A DNA stretch of 42,958 nt, taken from positions 1 to 42,958 of the forward strand of contig DVME01000041.1 of the NCBI GenBank assembly GCA_018715175.1. The letters run 5' to 3'. A model generated the notes under the pieces. It was not told the DNA's origin. It did not search any database and saw nothing but the letters and a program-made list of their open reading frames with translations. Origin of the DNA: Candidatus Limiplasma stercoravium. Lineage in GTDB: Bacteria; Bacillota; Clostridia; Christensenellales; Aristaeellaceae. Each line of letters starts with the position of its first letter. Position 1 is the first letter of the stretch. Positions 1 through 7,585 of the stretch are shown here, in pieces. Made by a program: the position numbers and the translations under genes.

Positions 1-1
1 C

Positions 2-754
2 CAGGAGCCCAGTGTGTTCTCCGGCTATCTGAAATGCACGGAATGCGGCGGAAACCTCAATTTCCACTTTAACCAGGGCAATCACGATATTAAATTCTTT
101 AGCTGCCAGAACCACAATTCCGGGCTCCGCAAATGCTCGTCCACCCATTATATCCGTCTGGACTTCCTGGAGCGGGTGGTGCTGTATGAGGTCAACCGCC
201 TCGCCGCCTTTTCCAGTGAGTACGAGGACGATTTCATCAAGGCCATTATGGGCCGCTCCGCCAAGGTTGCAGAAAATGTGAGGGTGCGGAAACAGCGGGA
301 GTTGGATGGGCTGTTGGCCCGAGACAAGGAACTGGATATGCTCTTTGAGCGGCTTTACGAGGATAATGTCGCCGGTAAAATCGACGACGCCCGGTTTGCT
401 AAAATGGCAAAGCGGTATGAGCAGGAGCAGGGTGAAAACGGCAAGCGGATTAAGGCGCTGCGTCTGGAACTGAAACAATCCGAGGGCAAGCGCATGGACA
501 TTGACGATTTCCTCACCACCGTCCGGCGCTATACCAATGCCGCCAAGATCACCAAGCGCATGGTGGGAGAACTCATTGACCACATTGACGTATATCAAGC
601 GGAAAAGCAGGACGGCGTTACCACCCAGCGCGTTGTGATCCATTACAACTGCATCGGTGCCTTTGATGTACCGGACCGCCGGAAGATACCGGAGGCCGAC
701 ATTATCATGGAAACAAGAAAGGGCGTAGCAGTCAGCTACGCCCCGGCAGTATAA
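2..754 (+). CDS. Large serine recombinase, C-terminal part (cut by window edge)
   Basis: The reading frame is open to the left edge, so the catalytic N-terminus lies outside the window; a GTG at 14 is internal and not a start. What remains begins with a recombinase zinc-ribbon (CTECGG near the start and a Cys-rich partner around residue 30). A charged coiled-coil stretch (about residues 85-160) follows. The end resembles the DUF4368-type C-terminal domain common in Firmicutes transposon recombinases, around the residues LIDHIDVY. Such proteins excise and integrate conjugative or mobilisable elements by a serine-linked mechanism. It is followed 14 bp later by a second resolvase-like gene, an arrangement seen at the ends of Tn4451/ICE-type elements. 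Its base composition is less GC-rich than the chromosomal genes beyond the tRNA. Family is confident; the element type is inferred. Confidence 0.85.
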   Translation, partial: QEPSVFSGYLKCTECGGNLNFHFNQGNHDIKFFSCQNHNSGLRKCSSTHYIRLDFLERVVLYEVNRLAAFSSEYEDDFIKAIMGRSAKVAENVRVRKQRELDGLLARDKELDMLFERLYEDNVAGKIDDARFAKMAKRYEQEQGENGKRIKALRLELKQSEGKRMDIDDFLTTVRRYTNAAKITKRMVGELIDHIDVYQAEKQDGVTTQRVVIHYNCIGAFDVPDRRKIPEADIIMETRKGVAVSYAPAV

Positions 755-768
755 AGGTGGTGTGGGAT

Positions 769-1143
769 ATGAGAGCATTTCTCTATTGCCGTGTCGCCCA
801 TGACGATTCTTTCGCATTGGAACACCAGCGGTTTCTGCTCCAGCTCTACGCAAAGCAGGCGGGATATACCATCATCGGCGCTGCGGACGAATACGGCAGC
901 GGGCTCACATTAGACCGCCCGGCGCTCCAGAAAGTGACCGAGGCTGTGGTCGCTGGCAAGGTGGATGTGGTGTTAGTCCATAACCTGACCCGGATAGGCC
1001 GGGAATGGGGCATGACCAAAAGCTACATTGACCTGCTCACCCAGCACAAGGTAAAGCTCCTGTGCATCCGGGATCGGCTGCTGTTCGACGAAAACGGCGC
1101 TGCCCCAATTTTGACAATAAAAAATGCGGAGTGTCCTTTGTAG
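769..1143 (+). CDS. Small resolvase-like protein lacking the catalytic serine
   Basis: A protein of 124 residues with the fold signature of a serine-recombinase N-terminal domain: the start strand MRAFLYCRV, the YGSG turn, the RPALQKV helix and the NLTRIGR arginine motif. The residue that should be the nucleophilic serine after RV is alanine (codon GCC), so strand cleavage is not expected. No DNA-binding or zinc domain follows. The ATG at 769 is preferred over a GTG at 757 because AAAGGTGG at 754-760 sits well before it. The last residues (from about ILTIKN) are read out of the tRNA-Leu terminator sequence, so the original C-terminus may have been exchanged when the element inserted. The stop is TAG. 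It probably assists or regulates the neighbouring recombinase, but that is inference. Confidence 0.7.
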   Translation: MRAFLYCRVAHDDSFALEHQRFLLQLYAKQAGYTIIGAADEYGSGLTLDRPALQKVTEAVVAGKVDVVLVHNLTRIGREWGMTKSYIDLLTQHKVKLLCIRDRLLFDENGAAPILTIKNAECPL

Positions 1144-1174
1144 GATACTCAGATCCTATAAGGACACTCCGCAT
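1119..1174 (-). terminator. Terminator of tRNA-Leu
   Basis: A perfect 15-bp inverted repeat (1124-1138 with 1160-1174) encloses an inner 6-bp repeat (TAGGAT/ATCCTA). On the minus strand it starts at the CCA end of the tRNA and is followed by six T residues (1119-1124). This is a textbook intrinsic terminator for the tRNA. The preceding resolvase-like gene reads into it and stops inside it at 1143. Confidence 0.9.
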
Positions 1175-1257
1175 GGTGCGATCGACGGGACTTGAACCCG
1201 TACCCTCATCGGACACGCCCCTCAAACGTGCGCGTATGCCAATTCCGCCACGATCGC
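1174..1257 (-). tRNA. tRNA-Leu(GAG)
   Basis: Read on the minus strand it has a 7-bp acceptor stem GCGATCG/CGATCGC, a D-arm, a TTGAGGG anticodon loop with anticodon GAG, a variable arm of class II type, the T-loop GTTCAAGTC and an encoded CCA end. The long variable region and the anticodon fit leucine. An integrated element ends immediately downstream of its terminator. Confidence 0.95.
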
Positions 1258-1281
1258 ACGCGGGTTTCGGCAACGATGTAT

Positions 1282-1311
1282 ATTATATAGGCTGAAAGGC
1301 GGATTTGTCAA
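1282..1311 (-). promoter_or_regulatory. Promoter of tRNA-Leu
   Basis: On the minus strand TTGACA (1306-1311), an 18-bp spacer and TATAAT (1282-1287) match the vegetative sigma-A consensus perfectly and lie about 25 bp before the tRNA 5' end. Confidence 0.88.
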
Positions 1312-1328
1312 TACCAAAATTCCATCGG

Positions 1329-2918
1329 TCAATCCGTCCGCTTTCGGTTCGCTTTCCCGGCGCCAAGCGCCGCCTCGTAGCGCTGCAAAGCCATTTCAGG
1401 CGTCTGACCGTCGCGCAGCACCGCCAAGAACGCGTCGGCGTACTGAAGCGCTTTGTTTTTGCCCACGCCGTTGACGTTCATGAACTCCCGCGTGTCAACG
1501 GGCCTGGCGCAGACCATTTCCTTGAGCGCGGTGTTTGAGAAAATCAAAAATGCCGGCTTGTGGCTGCGCTGCGCAATCAGCTTGCGCAAGGTGTTCAGCC
1601 TTTCCAAAAGCGCCGTCTCCGGGGGCAGAGGCGTCGGCCAGTTCTTTTCCCATGGCAGCATGGGGCGGCGCTTGGTGCTCAACCCACGGTAGAAAGGATC
1701 GCCGCTGCAAACCGAGCAGTTTTCGCAGCGTTCCATGGCGTCTGGATCGCCGAAGTAATGCAGGATGAAATGCCTTAGGCAATAGCGGGACGTGGCGTAA
1801 AACGTCATTTGCTTCAATCGTTCTTCGTCGCGCTCTTGGAGGATCAGCCGGTCGCGTTCGTCCAAATCCGGATTGGCCCGCCGGTTTTTGATAAACCAAC
1901 GGCCCCGGTACACGTCCGATCCGCCGTAGAGCAGCACGCATTGCGCCGGCTCACCGTCGCGTCCGGCGCGGCCGGCTTCCTGATAATAGTTTTCCAAATC
2001 CGTGGGCATCTGATAATGCAGCACAAAGCGCACGTTGGCCTTGTCAATGCCCAGGCCGAAGGCGTTGGTAGCCACCATGATGCGCACGCGGTCATAGCGA
2101 AAATCCTCCTGACTGCGATGCCGCGTCTCCGCGCTCATTCCGGCATGGTAAGGCGCGGCGCTGAAGCCGTACGCCTGAAGCGTATGGGCTACCTGCTCCA
2201 CCGTCCTGCGCGTTGCGCAGTAAACGATGCCGCTTTGATTCTTGCGTTTTTCCAAAAAGGACATCAGCGCGGAGATTCTGCTGGTCGGCTTGAGGCTGAC
2301 AAAGCGCAGGTTGGGCCGGTTGTAGCCGCTCAGCATCACCTTAGGATGGTTCAGCTGCAAAAGCTCGATGATATCCTTACGCACCATGGAAGTCGCCGTA
2401 GCCGTCAGCGCCGCCACCGGCGGGCGTTCGGGCAGGGCGTTGACAAAGGCGGCAATTTGGAGATATCCGGGCCGGAAGTCCTGTCCCCATTTGGAGACGC
2501 AATGGGCTTCGTCCACGGCCACCAGGGAGATTTCCACAGAGGAGGCAAAAGCCATAAACGCAGGCGTTGTCAAGCGTTCCGGCGCCACATAAACCAACTG
2601 GTACTCGCCCTCAGAGGCGCGACGGAGGGCCTGCGCCTGCTGGGAGAGCGTCAGGCTGCTGTTGATATACGCCGCCCGGATGCCGGCGGCGTTCAGCGCC
2701 ATTACCTGATCCTTCATCAAAGAAATCAGCGGCGAGATCACCAACGCCACGCCGGAGCGCATCACGGCGGGCAGCTGATAGCAAATGGATTTTCCCGCAC
2801 CGGTGGGCATGACGCCCAGCACATCGTGATCCGAAAGCAGAGCGTCGACGAGCTCCTCCTGCCCGTAGCGAAACCGGTCGTGACCAAAGACGCTGCGAAG
2901 GGTTTCCAGCTTGTTCAA
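1329..2918 (-). CDS. recQ: ATP-dependent DNA helicase RecQ, short form
   Basis: A superfamily 2 3'-5' helicase for recombination and stalled-fork repair, 529 residues. Visible motifs are Walker A TGAGKS (residues 39-44), SPLISLMKDQ, the DEAH box in VDEAHCVSKWG (about residue 135) and the motif VI segment QEAGRAGRDG. A zinc site follows (CLRHFILHYF then CENCSVC), and a C-terminal HRDC domain ends in a VNGVGKNKA helix-hairpin-helix turn. Only about 30 residues separate the zinc site from HRDC, so the winged-helix (RQC) domain of E. coli RecQ (about 609 residues) appears to be missing. The start is TTG at 2918 with GAAAGGAG about 8 bp upstream. It lies 70 bp downstream of tldE in the same direction and may share that operon. 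Confidence 0.93.
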   Translation of the reverse strand: MNKLETLRSVFGHDRFRYGQEELVDALLSDHDVLGVMPTGAGKSICYQLPAVMRSGVALVISPLISLMKDQVMALNAAGIRAAYINSSLTLSQQAQALRRASEGEYQLVYVAPERLTTPAFMAFASSVEISLVAVDEAHCVSKWGQDFRPGYLQIAAFVNALPERPPVAALTATATSMVRKDIIELLQLNHPKVMLSGYNRPNLRFVSLKPTSRISALMSFLEKRKNQSGIVYCATRRTVEQVAHTLQAYGFSAAPYHAGMSAETRHRSQEDFRYDRVRIMVATNAFGLGIDKANVRFVLHYQMPTDLENYYQEAGRAGRDGEPAQCVLLYGGSDVYRGRWFIKNRRANPDLDERDRLILQERDEERLKQMTFYATSRYCLRHFILHYFGDPDAMERCENCSVCSGDPFYRGLSTKRRPMLPWEKNWPTPLPPETALLERLNTLRKLIAQRSHKPAFLIFSNTALKEMVCARPVDTREFMNVNGVGKNKALQYADAFLAVLRDGQTPEMALQRYEAALGAGKANRKRTD

Positions 2919-2950
2919 CGCGCCGCTCCTTTCGTGCTGTTGTTCAAGCG

Positions 2951-2978
2951 CGGGCCGGCTTCCATGGGCCGGCCCGCC
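2951..2978. other. Intergenic stem-loop between tldE and recQ
   Basis: A perfect 10-bp GC-only inverted repeat (2951-2960 with 2969-2978) with an 8-base loop. A run of T follows only on the plus strand, where no gene needs it, so it is not a clean terminator for the leftward operon. It could attenuate recQ or stabilise the mRNA end. Confidence 0.6.
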
Positions 2979-2988
2979 GCTTGGCTTT

Positions 2989-4335
2989 TTAACTTCCGCT
3001 TACGCTTAGTTCGCCCACGTCCACACTGGGGCTGCCCATGCCGCCGAAGGGGAAACGCAAATCAGAGGCAAGCTCGCGGATGTTTTTGAGCATTTCGTAA
3101 AAATTGCCCGCCACGGTGATTTGCTCCACGGCCTGGGAGCGCTTCCCATCGTGGAAAGCGTAGCCCTTGGACAGCAGGGAGAAATCGCCGCTGACGGCGT
3201 TGGCGCCCGCATGCAGGCCTTCCACCTCGGTAATGACCAGGCCGTCGCCGATATCCGAAAGGATTTCTTCCAGGCTGCGCGAGCCGGGCTGAAAAAACAG
3301 GTTAGTGGGCGAAACATGCACGTTGCCGGCATAGCCGCCCCTGCTGGCGTTGCCGGTGGTCGTCACGCCGTCCTTGCGCGCGGTTTTGAGGTTGTGCAAA
3401 AACGTCACGAACACGCCGGCGTCCACCAGCGTATGCGCCTTGGACGGCACGCCTTCGGCATCGAAGGGACGGCTGGCCAGCCCGTCGGGGAGCAGGGGAT
3501 CGTCCGTCAGCGTCACACAGGGCGCGGCGACGGTTTGGCCCAGCTTTCCGCTGAGCAGCGAAAGCCCTTTTTGCGCGGTCTCAGCGGAGAAAATACCGCA
3601 AAACGCGCTCATGAACTGGGTCATGGTCTTGTTGCTGAGCACCACGCGATAACGTCCGGACGGGACGGGCTTGGCGTTAAGGGCATCCACGGCGGCCTGA
3701 GCCGCCTCGCGTCCGATGCGCTGGGGATCCAAATCGGCATACCGGTGAGATACCACACCCTCAAAGCCCGTGGACACGAAAGCGCCGTCCCGGGCGGTGG
3801 CAAAGCCGGCAAGGTCGCAATAATCCTGCGTGAACGAGCGATCCATACCGTAAGAATTCACAATGCGCACGCTCACGCGCCCAGTATCCAGCGAGTTGTG
3901 CGCGGTCTTATCAATGCGCTGGTCGTAAGCTTTTATGGTTTTTTCCATAGCAAGCAGCATGTCGATTTTCGCCTGCGCGGAAATTCCTCCCATGGCGGGA
4001 TCGCACAGATCCAGCGTCGGCGCAGGCTCCGACCCATCATAGAGCATTTCGGGATCGGGATCCTCGCACAGCTCCGCGCTTTCCAACACGCCCTGAATCA
4101 GCTGCTCCACGGCTTCCTCGTCGAACGCCTCGGTGGACGCATAGCCCATGCGCCCATTCTTGAGGCCGCGCAGCCCCAGCCCGCGGCACAGGTTGCTCTT
4201 GTATTCTACGACCTCGCCCTCGGTGGACATCACCCCAAAGCTGTCGTCCTCCACCACGTAGGCTTCACATGCCTCCAGCCCTTCCTCGCGGGCGCGGGCC
4301 ATGAGTTTTTCCAAAAAAGCATTTTGATCCAACAT
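2989..4335 (-). CDS. tldE: TldE/PmbA-type metallopeptidase subunit
   Basis: A peptidase U62 family protein of 448 residues, the partner of TldD. In characterised pairs the TldD/TldE heterodimer degrades unfolded peptides and matures microcins or related modified peptides. This subunit lacks HExxxH, as expected for TldE, and shows the family C-terminus with FGGMGSPSVDVGELSVSGS. The segment NASRGGYAGNVHVSPTNL is the typical late motif. It starts at an ATG preceded by AAGGAGGAC and lies 25 bp downstream of tldD, which fits co-translation of the two subunits. A substrate peptide cannot be identified in the window; no short precursor gene is evident nearby. Confidence 0.9.
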   Translation of the reverse strand: MLDQNAFLEKLMARAREEGLEACEAYVVEDDSFGVMSTEGEVVEYKSNLCRGLGLRGLKNGRMGYASTEAFDEEAVEQLIQGVLESAELCEDPDPEMLYDGSEPAPTLDLCDPAMGGISAQAKIDMLLAMEKTIKAYDQRIDKTAHNSLDTGRVSVRIVNSYGMDRSFTQDYCDLAGFATARDGAFVSTGFEGVVSHRYADLDPQRIGREAAQAAVDALNAKPVPSGRYRVVLSNKTMTQFMSAFCGIFSAETAQKGLSLLSGKLGQTVAAPCVTLTDDPLLPDGLASRPFDAEGVPSKAHTLVDAGVFVTFLHNLKTARKDGVTTTGNASRGGYAGNVHVSPTNLFFQPGSRSLEEILSDIGDGLVITEVEGLHAGANAVSGDFSLLSKGYAFHDGKRSQAVEQITVAGNFYEMLKNIRELASDLRFPFGGMGSPSVDVGELSVSGS

Positions 4336-4360
4336 CGCTTTGTCCTCCTTATGAGCCTGC

Positions 4361-5749
4361 TCAGGCGCGTCCGCCGACGGTCATGGCGCTGACGCGAATC
4401 AATGGTTGCCCCACGTTGGTGGGGACGCTGCCGCTCAAGCTGCCGCACATGCCCTGGGCCATGGTCATATCCCGGCCCACGCGGTCGATGCGCATGAGGA
4501 TTTCCGCGCCCTTGCCAATCAGACTGGCGCCTCGAACCGGCGTGGTAATCTTGCCGTCGCGCACCAGGTACCCTTCCTGTACGGCGAAGTTGAACTCGCC
4601 CGTAGCCGGATTGACGGAGCCTCCGCCCATCTTGGCGGCATAGAGGCCGTCGCCCATGGTGGCGATGATTTCAGCGTTGTCGTCGTTGCCGGCGGCGATG
4701 TAGGTGTTGCGTATGCGCGAGGTTGGCGCAAAGGCATAGCTTTCGCGCCGGGCGCTGCCGGTGGGCGCCATGCCCATGCGCTTGCCGTTGAGACGGTCAA
4801 TCATATAGTTTTTGAGAATGCCGTTTTCAATGAGCACCAGGCGGGTGGTGGGCGTGCCCTCGTCGTCGATGTTCTCGCTGCCCCATTCGTTGGGCAGGGT
4901 GCCGTCGTCCACGGCCGTAACGCAGGGCGCGGCGATTTGCTGGCCCAGCTTGCCGCTAAACTCGCTGGTGCCAAAGGCCACGCTGGTGGCTTCCAGGCTA
5001 TGGCCGCACGCCTCATGGAAAATCACGCCGCCAAAGCCGTTGTCGATGGCGACCGGCATCACGCCGGCGGGACATACGGGCGCGTGAAGCATTTTTATGG
5101 CCGTCTCCGCCGCCTTGCGTCCAGTCGCCGCGGGATCCACATGTCCCTGGAACAATTCAAAGCCGCGCATCGCGCCCGGGCCTTCGCTCCCCACCTGGCT
5201 TTCGGTTCCGTTGCTGGCCACCACCTGGCACGACAGGCGCGTGTAGGTGCGCCGGTCGGTCGCGTAGAGCCCCTCGCTGTTGGCGATGCACACGTCCTGC
5301 TCGCTGTCGCGGTAGTTGCACACCACCTGAACAATTTCCGAGCCCTTCTCACGCGCGGCTGCGTTGGCCGCGCGCAGCACCTCGGCTTTTTGGCGCGCGG
5401 GAGTCTTGGAGGGAGTCAGCAAAACGGGATGCCGGTTGGATAAAATCAATTCCCGCAGCGGCGCGGCGCTCACACGCCGGCCTTGAGCGCTTACGGCGGC
5501 CGCAGCTTGGGCGGCGCAGCGCAAAAGTCCTTCGCGGCTGGTATCGTTGGTATAGGTATACACGGCGCTCAGCCCGGTATACACGCGGATGCCCGCGCCG
5601 TGCATGCGCCCGGCGTTGACGGCTTCCAAACGGTTGTCCATCAGGGTGAGAACGTTGTTGCGCCGATCCTCCCAGAAAATTTCGGCAAAGTCGCCGCCCG
5701 TGCTCAGCGCCGCATCCAAAACGGCCTGCGCGATGGTCTTGTCCAGCAT
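4361..5749 (-). CDS. tldD: TldD-type metallopeptidase
   Basis: A U62 peptidase of 462 residues, the catalytic half of the TldD/TldE pair. The zinc-binding HEACGH (HExxxH form) lies around residue 245 in FGGVIFHEACGHSLEA. The family motif DDEGTPTTR follows, and the C-terminus contains MGGGSVNPATGEFNF and GMCGSLSGSVPTNVGQP. The length matches the family. It is the second gene of a leftward operon: it follows the HAD gene by 11 bp and precedes tldE by 25 bp. The reaction is proteolysis of flexible peptides threaded into the dimer cavity, in the cytoplasm (known for the E. coli homologue). Confidence 0.93.
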   Translation of the reverse strand: MLDKTIAQAVLDAALSTGGDFAEIFWEDRRNNVLTLMDNRLEAVNAGRMHGAGIRVYTGLSAVYTYTNDTSREGLLRCAAQAAAAVSAQGRRVSAAPLRELILSNRHPVLLTPSKTPARQKAEVLRAANAAAREKGSEIVQVVCNYRDSEQDVCIANSEGLYATDRRTYTRLSCQVVASNGTESQVGSEGPGAMRGFELFQGHVDPAATGRKAAETAIKMLHAPVCPAGVMPVAIDNGFGGVIFHEACGHSLEATSVAFGTSEFSGKLGQQIAAPCVTAVDDGTLPNEWGSENIDDEGTPTTRLVLIENGILKNYMIDRLNGKRMGMAPTGSARRESYAFAPTSRIRNTYIAAGNDDNAEIIATMGDGLYAAKMGGGSVNPATGEFNFAVQEGYLVRDGKITTPVRGASLIGKGAEILMRIDRVGRDMTMAQGMCGSLSGSVPTNVGQPLIRVSAMTVGGRA

Positions 5750-5760
5750 AAGGGTTCCTC

Positions 5761-6414
5761 CTAACGCAAAATCATTTCAAAATCCGCTTCCGCCAGGCTA
5801 TGCGCATGAAACGAAGCCTTGGGGTTGGCCGCGGCCGCGCCCACGCCCAGCGCGCGCATGCCGCCGGCCACCGCCGCTTCCACCCCCGCGTCGGCGTCCT
5901 CCACCACAAGGCATTTCGCAGGCGGCAAGCCCAGCAGCCGGGCCGCCAGCAAAAACACCTCGGGATCGGGCTTGCTATGGGTGATGCCGTTGCCGTCGGC
6001 CACGGCGTCAAAGGCGTCCGTCAGCCCCACCTGGCGCAGAATGATGGGCGTATTCTTGCTGGAGGAGCCAATGGCCACCTTGATGCCCCGTTGCTTGAGG
6101 TAGCGAAGCGTCTCCAGCGCTCCCGGCAGGATATCGGCCTCGGTCAAGCTGCCGATGAGATCCACATAATACGCGTTTTTGCGCGTCGCCAGCGATTGTT
6201 TTTCCTCTTCGCTGTAAGCGCGCTGGGCGCGCTCCAGTATGATGCCCAGGCTTTCCATGCGGCTTACGCCGCGCAGCCGTTCGTTGATTTGGCGGTCAAA
6301 GTAAATGCCCTCCTCATCCGCCATGCGCTTCCATGCGCGGTAATGGCAATCGTCCGTGGTCACAATGACCCCGTCCAAATCAAAAATCACGCCCCGAATG
6401 TCCTCACCCGTCAT
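5761..6414 (-). CDS. HAD-superfamily hydrolase, beta-phosphoglucomutase-like
   Basis: A HAD protein of 217 residues with motif I FDLDGVI (Asp12 and Asp14), the cap-domain segment DDCHYRAWKRMADEEG, motif II GSSSKN, motif III lysine in SKPDPEVF and motif IV VVEDADAGVEAA. The helical cap with DxxHxxAW and RLRGVSRMESL is characteristic of beta-phosphoglucomutase (interconversion of beta-glucose 1-phosphate and 6-phosphate). Without a maltose or trehalose phosphorylase nearby the substrate stays uncertain, and a related sugar-phosphate phosphatase is possible. It is the first gene of the leftward tldD-tldE operon and has its own promoter. Confidence 0.85.
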   Translation of the reverse strand: MTGEDIRGVIFDLDGVIVTTDDCHYRAWKRMADEEGIYFDRQINERLRGVSRMESLGIILERAQRAYSEEEKQSLATRKNAYYVDLIGSLTEADILPGALETLRYLKQRGIKVAIGSSSKNTPIILRQVGLTDAFDAVADGNGITHSKPDPEVFLLAARLLGLPPAKCLVVEDADAGVEAAVAGGMRALGVGAAAANPKASFHAHSLAEADFEMILR

Positions 6415-6455
6415 AGGCTCCGTCCTTTCCCTGCGCCAACGCGCCGTATGTCCAG

Positions 6456-6485
6456 ATTATAGCACGAACGCAAGACAGGATTCAA
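6456..6485 (-). promoter_or_regulatory. Promoter of the HAD-tldD-tldE operon
   Basis: On the minus strand TTGAAT (6480-6485), 18 bp, then TATAAT (6456-6461), about 40 bp before the HAD gene start. The -10 box is perfect and the -35 box matches at four of six positions. Confidence 0.7.
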
Positions 6486-6608
6486 CCCGCCCACGCGCTG
6501 CTTTGAAACGCCGGAATGTATCTTTTTGACCATCCCCTCTGCCCCCGGACGTCAAACTATGATATGATGGCTTTGCCAAACGGCAAGGACAAGGAAAGGA
6601 GATTCCCC

Positions 6609-7583
6609 ATGAACTGGAAAGCCAAATGGAAGCCGATTCACGCCGTCATTCTCATATGCGTCGTGCTGGTGGCGGTTTTGGCCGCCAACAGCTTCTACCG
6701 CGTAGGCCAGGGCGAAGAAGCGCTGGTTTTGACCTTTGGCCGCGTGACCGACACCAAGGGGCCCGGCCTGTACTGGAAATGGCCGTTGATCCAAAACGTC
6801 ATCAGCGAAAGCGTCACCACCATTCACACCAAGGAATACGGTTTTCGCACGACGGTCGGCGGCTCCGCAGGCACCGCGGCGCAGTATGCCGACGAAACCG
6901 ACGAAAGCGTAATGCTGACCAACGACAACTCCATCGTATCCATCGAGGCCATCTATCAGTATACCATCCGCGACGTGCGCCAATACCACTTTGACGCCGA
7001 CGACCCCGAAGGCACCCTTCAGCTGGCGTTTGAGGCGGTAATCCGCCGCAATATCCAAAACCGTCCGCTGGACGACGCGTTGCTAAACAAAGAAGAAATC
7101 GAGCAGCAGGTGCTGCCGGATTTTCAGGCGCTGATTGACACCTATGAAATCGGCGTGAAAATCAACGACGTGCGCATTCAAAACATCACCGTGCCCGCCG
7201 AGGTGTCCGCCGCTTACGAGGACGTCAACAACGCCATGAACGAACGCACCAAACGCCAGGACGAGGCGGAGCGCTACGCCAACGAAGTGCTCCCCACCGC
7301 GCGCGCCAAAGCCTACGAAATGATTCAGGAGGCCGAGGCATACAAGGCCGAGGTCATCGCCCAGGCGCAAAGCGAAGTGGCGGTGTTCAACGCCGTGTAT
7401 GACGAATACACCGCCGCGCCGGACGTTACCCGTACCCGACTGATGATTGAAACCCTGGAGCGCGTCCTGGAAAACAGCGGACGCATCGTCGTGGCGCAGC
7501 CCGACAGCGGGATTGTCCCGTTTTTGAACCTGGACGGCGGCAGCGATGAAACCGCGGCTTTGAACGTGGAAGGAGGCCAATAA
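6609..7583 (+). CDS. hflK: HflK-like SPFH membrane protein
   Basis: An SPFH/prohibitin-domain protein of 324 residues. An N-terminal membrane anchor (about residues 10-28, HAVILICVVLVAVLAANSF) leads into FYRVGQGEEALVLTFGRV, the HflK signature, followed by GPGLYWKWPLIQ. A long helical stretch rich in Ala, Glu and Arg follows, with EAYKAEVIAQAQSE typical of the C-terminal coiled coil. In characterised bacteria HflK and HflC form a cage in the membrane around the FtsH protease and tune its activity. The ATG at 6609 is preferred to the upstream in-frame codons because AAGGAGA lies just before it. hflC starts 2 bp after its stop, so the two are co-transcribed. Confidence 0.88.
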   Translation: MNWKAKWKPIHAVILICVVLVAVLAANSFYRVGQGEEALVLTFGRVTDTKGPGLYWKWPLIQNVISESVTTIHTKEYGFRTTVGGSAGTAAQYADETDESVMLTNDNSIVSIEAIYQYTIRDVRQYHFDADDPEGTLQLAFEAVIRRNIQNRPLDDALLNKEEIEQQVLPDFQALIDTYEIGVKINDVRIQNITVPAEVSAAYEDVNNAMNERTKRQDEAERYANEVLPTARAKAYEMIQEAEAYKAEVIAQAQSEVAVFNAVYDEYTAAPDVTRTRLMIETLERVLENSGRIVVAQPDSGIVPFLNLDGGSDETAALNVEGGQ

Positions 7584-7585
7584 CG

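Noticed and set aside
1809-3089. Long open frame on the plus strand across recQ
   Set aside because: It runs antisense to recQ, whose motifs are all present on the minus strand; GC-rich codons leave such frames open. The same holds for long antisense frames at 3121-4392, 31662-33137 and 34806-36056.
6525-6570. TTGACC and TATGAT as a promoter for hflK
   Set aside because: The boxes are about 26 bp apart, too far for a sigma-A promoter, and no better pair was found.
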